56,181 nt of DNA from Candidatus Zhuqueibacterota bacterium (GTDB taxonomy: Bacteria > Zhuqueibacterota > Zhuqueibacteria > Residuimicrobiales > Krinioviventaceae), in assembly GCA_016928775.1 (NCBI GenBank), contig JAFGKD010000135.1, forward strand, positions 1 through 56,181, read 5' to 3'. Below the pieces are notes generated by a model. The model had not been told where the DNA came from. It did not search any database and saw only the letters and a list, made by a program, of their open reading frames with translations. Positions 51,064 to 56,181 of the stretch are shown in pieces. A program made the position numbers and the translations under genes. Positions within the stretch are counted from its first letter, which is position 1; every line of letters starts with the position of its first letter.

Positions 51064-52425
51064 TTAGGAAAAATCCTTGACTTTTTTCTTAAAGACCTCG
51101 ACCATGGCCGATGCCTGCTCTGTTGTCGGCGCCTCGGCGATCACGCGAATGATGGGTTCTGTATTTGACGCTCTGATATGAATCCATGAATTTTCATATA
51201 GCAGCTTCAAACCGTCCAGCGTGTTTATATTTTCGTCCGCGTGCTGTTCGGCGAGTTTGTTGACAATTGCCCGGGCATCAGCAGCAAAGCCCAATTCAAT
51301 CTTGTCTTTTATCATAGAGTAATGTGGCACAGATGCGTGCAATGCTGACATATTTTTTCCGGATTCCGCCATATACTGCAACATCAAAGCGATCCCGACG
51401 GGAGCATCTCGCCCGATATGCAGTTCAGGATATATGACACCGCCGTTGCCCTCGCCGGCTATCACCGCACCAATCTGTTTCGCTTTAACGGCCACGTTTA
51501 TTTCTCCGACTTTGGTGCGAAACACACGTCCGCCAACCTGCTTTGCTATGTCATCAATCGCGCGCGTCGTTGACAAATTGACAACAACATCACCGGGCGT
51601 TTTTGACAGGACAAATTTTGTCACCAAAACCAGTGTGTATTCTTCACCAAGTGGATTCCCCTCCTCCGAGACCAACGCGAGCCGATCAACATCCGGATCC
51701 ACCGCCAGACCGAGGTCAGCATTGTGCTCAAGTACAGCGCGACTCAAGTCACCAAGATTCTCCGGCACCGGCTCTGGATTGCGCGGAAACAAACCGTTCG
51801 GTTCTTGGTTCAGGAATATAGGCACGCAACCCAGCGCTGCAAAAAGCTGCGGCAGAATGGCCGCGCCAGCGCCGTTGCAGCAGTCAATAACAATCTTGAA
51901 TTTTTTTGATCTGATCAGATCCACATCAATGAGCGATAAATTGAGAATAGCATCAATATGTTGCTCGGCGGCATGTTGAAAAACATGCACTCTGCCAATT
52001 TTATCCCATGCGACAAGATTATAATCAGCGTTTTCAACGCGGTTTACAATTTTTTCACCTTGTTTCTGTCGCAGAAACAGACCGTCGGGCGCTAACAGCT
52101 TTAAAGCATTCCACTGCTTTGGATTATGGCTGGCCGTCAAAATAATGCCGCCGGCATGGTCAGGCCGCTCAGTCACCAGTGCGGTCGTCGGCGTGGATGC
52201 AAGATCGATATCAAGTACATCGCAACCAACAGCCATTAATCCAGACCATACCGCATATTTTAGCATTTCACCGGAGACGCGCGAATCACGGCCCACAACC
52301 ACTCTCCCTGGAAATTCGCTGCCATAGGCTTGCGCAAACTGCATGGCAATCTCCGGTGTCAAACCGTCGCCAATAATACCGCGGACGCCGGAGACAGAAA
52401 TCATCAAGTTTTTTAGTTCCTTCAA
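51064..52425 (-). CDS. Phosphohexomutase (phosphoglucosamine/phosphomannomutase family)
   Basis: 453 residues. The TTG at 52425 is chosen because GAGG lies five bases before it and the protein then starts (M)KELKNLMISVSGVRG; an ATG at 52404 and a frame to 52455 are alternatives. Alpha-D-phosphohexomutase: TASHNPKQWNALK holds the phosphoserine, DPDVDRLAL the magnesium aspartates, GEGNGGVIYPE the sugar loop, and RASNTEPIIRV the phosphate loop. Whether glucosamine, mannose or glucose phosphate is preferred is not clear. A role in cell-wall precursor supply is likely. Confidence 0.88.
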   Translation of the reverse strand: MKELKNLMISVSGVRGIIGDGLTPEIAMQFAQAYGSEFPGRVVVGRDSRVSGEMLKYAVWSGLMAVGCDVLDIDLASTPTTALVTERPDHAGGIILTASHNPKQWNALKLLAPDGLFLRQKQGEKIVNRVENADYNLVAWDKIGRVHVFQHAAEQHIDAILNLSLIDVDLIRSKKFKIVIDCCNGAGAAILPQLFAALGCVPIFLNQEPNGLFPRNPEPVPENLGDLSRAVLEHNADLGLAVDPDVDRLALVSEEGNPLGEEYTLVLVTKFVLSKTPGDVVVNLSTTRAIDDIAKQVGGRVFRTKVGEINVAVKAKQIGAVIAGEGNGGVIYPELHIGRDAPVGIALMLQYMAESGKNMSALHASVPHYSMIKDKIELGFAADARAIVNKLAEQHADENINTLDGLKLLYENSWIHIRASNTEPIIRVIAEAPTTEQASAMVEVFKKKVKDFS

Positions 52426-52591
52426 TTGCACCTCATTTATTCTTTGATTCAGCAATAGAACTTAATATTAAAATGACGAATAAAGCAAGAACAAAGATTG
52501 CCAATTTGTAAAACCGATCAAAGCACTGCGTTACGAGTGAAGGAATTCCCTTGCTTCCTATGCTTATTTTTATTATCTAATCATTCAATAC

Positions 52592-53296
52592 ATGAGCATT
52601 TCACTCATAATCATACAGAATAACTTGGAATCACGCACACACATTTTACAAAATATAAAGCAATCGCTCGAAACACCCAGCCAATTGCCGGATGATCCAG
52701 AATTTGTCGAAAAGCGCATAAAAGAAAAATTAGAGGCTCACACGCCAGCAACCGCCGAAAGCCTCACCGATTTATTCCAAAGCGAATTACAGAACGTCGC
52801 TGGTGAGTTTATAGCCGTCTCTACCGACAAAGAAGCTGCCTCCATCATCGAGAATATCATCCGCGAGAGTGGGGCGACAACTGTGGCTTACGCCGGCTCG
52901 GGCAGAGCGCAAAGCGTGCTGACGCTCCTGGCAGACAACTGCACGATCATCAGACCGGAACAGTTAGATGCGCCGGATAAAGTGGCGACTGTCGCGGCAC
53001 TAGCCATTACGATAGTCGACATTGACTATGCTATTGCGGACTCGGGCACATTGGCGATTTTGTTCAATAAAACGACCAGTACATTGCCGTATTATTTGCC
53101 GGAGATCGTCATCGCGCTCGTTTGGAGAGATCAACTTGTGCGGCATCATTTTGAGTTGTTTGAAAAAATTAAAGAGTCGGCAAAAAATATGCTGCTTTTC
53201 ACCGGACCGAGTCGAACTGCGGATATCGAAAAAATATTGATTCTCGGCGCGCATGGTCCACGCCGGCTCATCGTCATTTTTAGAGATGAAAAATAA
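52592..53296 (+). CDS. lutC: LutC/YkgG-type LUD domain protein
   Basis: 234 residues. The LUD fold is recognised by VAYAGSGRAQSVL, then TIVDIDYAIADSGTLAILFNK and the closing AHGPRRLIVIF. LutC proteins act with LutA and LutB in L-lactate oxidation, but here the gene is 31 kb from lutAB, just ahead of aconitase. No ribosome site is evident before the ATG. Its function with LutAB is inferred. Confidence 0.8.
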   Translation: MSISLIIIQNNLESRTHILQNIKQSLETPSQLPDDPEFVEKRIKEKLEAHTPATAESLTDLFQSELQNVAGEFIAVSTDKEAASIIENIIRESGATTVAYAGSGRAQSVLTLLADNCTIIRPEQLDAPDKVATVAALAITIVDIDYAIADSGTLAILFNKTTSTLPYYLPEIVIALVWRDQLVRHHFELFEKIKESAKNMLLFTGPSRTADIEKILILGAHGPRRLIVIFRDEK

Positions 53297-53309
53297 AAAG
53301 GGAGACAGC

Positions 53310-56006
53310 ATGTCATCAGCATATCAAGACCTGTTCGGCGCCACATCACCATTCCCGACGGATTCTGGCGTCGCTTCAATCTTCAAACTGGAAACTCTCG
53401 AAAAAAACGGCATCGGCAACATCTCCAATATGCCATGCAGCATTAAAATTCTGCTTGAAGCAGTGTTGCGTCATTGCAACAATTACGATGTCACCGAAGA
53501 AGCCGTACATCATTTAGCCAATTGGCAGCCGGCACAGCAGTCCGCTGCAGAGGTGCCGTTCAAACCGGCGCGCGTGTTATTGCAGGATTTCACCGGCGTG
53601 CCGGCAGTGGTTGATCTCGCAGCGATGCGCTCCGCCATGGCGCGACTGGGCGGCGATCCCAAAAAAATTGAACCGCTCATTCCCTGTGATCTGGTCATCG
53701 ACCACTCCGTGCAAACAGATAAATATGGCACATCCGATGCCCTCAAAGTGAATATGGAAATCGAGTTCCAGCGCAACCGAGAACGATATGAATTTCTCAA
53801 ATGGGGACAGCAGGCTTTTGCCAAACTCGGTGTTATACCGCCAGGCGTGGGGATCATTCATCAGGTGAATCTGGAATATCTGGCGCGAGGTGTGTTCGAA
53901 GAGGAGGGTATCGTCTACCCTGACAGCCTGGTCGGCACGGATTCGCACACGGTGATGATCAATGGCCTCGGGATTGTCGGCTGGGGTGTCGGCGGCATCG
54001 AAGCGGAGGCGGTGATGCTGGGTCAACCGCTTTTTATGTTGGCACCGCCGGTGATCGGATTCAAACTGGAAGGTGAATTGCCGGAAGGGACGACGGCAAC
54101 AGACTTGACCCTGACCGTTGTCCAGATGTTGCGCAAAAAGGGGGTTGTCGGCACATTTGTCGAGTTTTACGGTGAAGGCGTAACAAAAATGAGTCTGCCG
54201 GATCGCGCGACCGTCGCCAATATGGCGCCGGAATACGGCGCAACCATGGGATTTTTTCCCATGGACGAGGAGAGCCTGAATTATCTCCGTCGCACCGGTC
54301 GACCGGAAAAACTGGTCCGGCTCGTTGAACGGTATATGAAAGAGCAGGGGCTCTTTCGCACTCCCGAGACGCCCGATCCCCATTTTTCCGACACACTCGT
54401 GCTCGACATGAGCACGGTCGAACCCTCTTTAGCCGGTCCCAAACGGCCACATGACAGGCTCCACCTGGGAGATATGAAAAAAGCGTTCTATCAGTCCTTG
54501 AAAGCGCCGATGAAAGAACGCGGTTTTGAATTAAGTGAAGCACAGCTCAAAAACTCGGCAACCGTCACGCTAAACAACCACGCTCATGCTGTCACGCATG
54601 GTTTTATCGCGATCGCTTCGATCACCAGTTGCACGAATACCAGCAACCCGGCGGTCATGTTGGGCGCCGGCCTTCTGGCGAAAAAGGCGGTGGAAAAAGG
54701 ACTGCGAGTCCCCAATTATGTCAAAACAAGTCTGGCACCCGGCTCGCGCGTGGTGACCGAGTATTTAAATAAAGCAGGTTTAACGCCCTATCTCGATCAA
54801 CTCGGATTTCATACTGTCGGATACGGCTGTGCCAGTTGTATTGGCAACAGCGGCCCGTTAGCCGAGGCGGTTGCTGAAGCGATTGAAAAGAAAAATATCA
54901 TCGCCGCATCGGTGCTCAGCGGCAATCGTAATTTTGAGGGCCGGGTTAATCCGCTTGCCAAGGCCAATTATCTCGCGTCGCCGCCGTTAGTGGTCGCATT
55001 CGCTTTGGCCGGACGGGTGGATATTGATCTGACGACCGAGCCCATCGGTTTTGGCAAGGATGGCGAAAATGTCTATTTAAAAGACATCTGGCCGTCACAA
55101 ACCGAGTTGATGGCGATTTTCACCAAAGCGAGCAATCCGGAAATGTTTGCCAAAATATACCGCGACGTCAACGCCTTGAGTCCGATGTGGAAGGATGTGC
55201 GTACAACCACTGGCGATATTTATGAATGGGATCCGGACTCGACCTATGTGCAGGAGCCGCCATTTTTTGTCGATTTGCACGTCGAGCCGGAAAAAGTGGG
55301 TCCCATACACAATGCGCGCGTGCTGGCCCTACTGGGCGATTCGGTGACGACGGATCACATCTCCCCCGCCGGTTCGATTCCAAAGGATTCTCCGGCAGCC
55401 AAATATCTCATCGACAATGGTGTGGCGCGCGTCGATTTTAATTCTTTCGGCGCTCGCCGTGGTAACGACCGCGTGATGGTGCGCGGTACGTTCGGCAATA
55501 TTCGCCTGAAAAATCTTTTGGCGCCCGGAACCGAGGGAGGAGTGACGCTTCACGTGCCGGATGGCGAGCAGATGTGGATTTATGATGCGGCGATGCAATA
55601 CAAGGAAGAAAATGTGCCGCTTGTCGTCCTGGCTGGCAAGGAGTATGGCAGCGGCAGCTCGCGCGACTGGGCGGCCAAAGGAACGCTGCTGCTCGGCGTC
55701 AAGGCGGTGATTGCGGAAAGCTACGAACGCATTCATCGCAGCAATCTGGTCGGAATGGGCGTTCTGCCGCTACAGTTTGTTGCGGGTGAGAGCGTCGAGT
55801 CGCTGGGATTGACCGGACATGAAGAATTTAGCATCGATATACCGGAACATCTCAAACCGCAACAGGACGTGGTGGTTACGGCTACATTGAAAGAGAAAGC
55901 CAAAACATTCCAGGTTCAGCTTCGATTAGACACGGCGGTAGAGATCGACTATTATCGTCATGGCGGCATCTTGCCAGCCGTGCTCAGAAAAATGCTGAAT
56001 CCATAA
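53310..56006 (+). CDS. acnA: Aconitate hydratase A
   Basis: 898 residues from ATG 53310 behind GGGAG; a longer frame starts at 53253 inside lutC. It isomerises citrate to isocitrate in the TCA cycle. Motifs: LQDFTGVPAVVDLAAMR, GTDSHTVMINGLGIVGWGVGGIEAE, the cluster cysteines in SITSCTNTSNP and GYGCASCIGNSGPL, DSVTTDHISPAG and KEYGSGSSRDWAAKG of the C-terminal swivelling domain. The three cysteines for the 4Fe-4S cluster are all present. Gene order with lutC suggests shared expression. An intrinsic terminator follows. Confidence 0.95.
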   Translation: MSSAYQDLFGATSPFPTDSGVASIFKLETLEKNGIGNISNMPCSIKILLEAVLRHCNNYDVTEEAVHHLANWQPAQQSAAEVPFKPARVLLQDFTGVPAVVDLAAMRSAMARLGGDPKKIEPLIPCDLVIDHSVQTDKYGTSDALKVNMEIEFQRNRERYEFLKWGQQAFAKLGVIPPGVGIIHQVNLEYLARGVFEEEGIVYPDSLVGTDSHTVMINGLGIVGWGVGGIEAEAVMLGQPLFMLAPPVIGFKLEGELPEGTTATDLTLTVVQMLRKKGVVGTFVEFYGEGVTKMSLPDRATVANMAPEYGATMGFFPMDEESLNYLRRTGRPEKLVRLVERYMKEQGLFRTPETPDPHFSDTLVLDMSTVEPSLAGPKRPHDRLHLGDMKKAFYQSLKAPMKERGFELSEAQLKNSATVTLNNHAHAVTHGFIAIASITSCTNTSNPAVMLGAGLLAKKAVEKGLRVPNYVKTSLAPGSRVVTEYLNKAGLTPYLDQLGFHTVGYGCASCIGNSGPLAEAVAEAIEKKNIIAASVLSGNRNFEGRVNPLAKANYLASPPLVVAFALAGRVDIDLTTEPIGFGKDGENVYLKDIWPSQTELMAIFTKASNPEMFAKIYRDVNALSPMWKDVRTTTGDIYEWDPDSTYVQEPPFFVDLHVEPEKVGPIHNARVLALLGDSVTTDHISPAGSIPKDSPAAKYLIDNGVARVDFNSFGARRGNDRVMVRGTFGNIRLKNLLAPGTEGGVTLHVPDGEQMWIYDAAMQYKEENVPLVVLAGKEYGSGSSRDWAAKGTLLLGVKAVIAESYERIHRSNLVGMGVLPLQFVAGESVESLGLTGHEEFSIDIPEHLKPQQDVVVTATLKEKAKTFQVQLRLDTAVEIDYYRHGGILPAVLRKMLNP

Positions 56007-56028
56007 AGCCGTGGCTTGTTTATTTTGC

Positions 56029-56057
56029 TTGCGGCTAAAGGCCGCAACCAACTTTTT
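56029..56057 (+). terminator. Probable intrinsic terminator after acnA
   Basis: Perfect 7-bp stem TTGCGGC (56029-56035) with GCCGCAA (56041-56047), a 5-nt loop, then CCAAC and a run of five T. It is nested within CCGTGGC / GCCACGG flanks. The same hairpin sequence recurs in degenerate form at 56077-56095, so it may also be part of a dispersed repeat. Confidence 0.55.
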
Positions 56058-56181
56058 GCGCCACGGATGTACCCAGCGCGGCCTTCGGCTGCAACCAAAA
56101 ACGAGCACTATTCTTTAGAATAGAACGCGGATTGAACGGATGGGACGGATTCTAACGGATGAAGAAATCCGTTCCAATCCG
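56029..56181. repeat. Cluster of short palindromic repeats at the window edge
   Basis: Three elements stand together after acnA: two copies of a GCGGC...GCCGCAACC-type hairpin (56029-56049 and 56077-56095), a perfect CTATTC-TTTA-GAATAG palindrome (56108-56123), and a run of CGGAT-based units (56128-56160) whose start is the inverted complement of the last bases (ATCCGTTCC-AATCCG). The last element is cut by the window end. The pattern is typical of dispersed, REP-like intergenic repeats. No coding sequence is seen here. Confidence 0.6.

Noticed and set aside
1..56181. Search for tRNA, rRNA, CRISPR arrays, transposases and phage integration sites
   Set aside because: No such element was recognised on reading both strands; small or degenerate ones could be missed without software.

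Overview
The window reads as a chromosome segment from a Gram-negative bacterium of the FCB group, most like the Calditrichota/KSB1-type lineages. The support is indirect: C-terminal sorting domains with the NPFNP signature, a TonB-dependent receptor with a carboxypeptidase-regulatory plug extension, heptose (LPS core) enzymes, many lipoproteins, and lysine made by the LL-diaminopimelate aminotransferase (DapL) route. No rRNA, tRNA, CRISPR array or transposase was seen.

Layout. (1) 1-1.2 kb: end of a secreted protein and a lipoprotein. (2) 1.3-8.3 kb, minus strand: a full lysine operon lysC-dapB-dapA-dapF-dapL-lysA behind a lysine riboswitch with an intrinsic terminator. (3) 8.4-12.9 kb, plus: heptose kinase and phosphatase, a sorting-domain protein and a heparinase-II/III-like protein. 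(4) 13-17 kb, minus: a coupled operon of a sugar-phosphate isomerase-like protein, two tandem thymidylate-kinase-like proteins, Ppx/GppA and a cobalamin adenosyltransferase, with a decayed M23 peptidase relic beside it. (5) 17.3-25.6 kb, plus: isocitrate dehydrogenase, LutA/LutB, a Tat-exported FucI-like protein and a DUF5916-type outer-membrane protein, with a HicB/HicA relic at 18.5-18.8 kb.

(6) 25.7-46.9 kb, minus: the accessory core. It is a thiazole/oxazole-modified peptide (TOMM, or linear azol(in)e peptide) locus. A 47-residue precursor peptide at 39784-39927 has the core CCTTTSTCTCCNSNTC. It is followed by a SagC-like E1 protein with a leader-binding region, a YcaO cyclodehydratase ending in a PxPxP-type tail, a SagB-type flavin dehydrogenase, an ABC exporter pair and an M50 membrane protease. 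Upstream lie a TonB receptor, a B12-binding radical SAM protein and two paralogous TPR proteins. Downstream lies an oligopeptide ABC importer. Sigma-54 activators flank the locus on both sides. Next to the downstream activator, three copies of a 15-bp palindrome (GTAAY-RAAAC-RTTAC) stand about 115-157 bp upstream of predicted sigma-54 starts. One of these drives a lipoprotein gene; the other, with a consensus -24/-12, drives an orphan HicB-like gene.

(7) 47-56 kb: a LEA14-like lipoprotein, a DUF523/DUF1722 protein, a TM1266-like small protein, a cytoplasmic parvulin, DeoC, a phosphohexomutase, a LutC-like protein and aconitase, ending in a cluster of short palindromic repeats.

The most interesting parts are the TOMM locus with its short, easily missed precursor gene and the sigma-54 circuitry around it. 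The diaminopimelate epimerase with serine at both catalytic cysteine positions also deserves attention. All functional statements come from reading motifs by eye; no database search was run.
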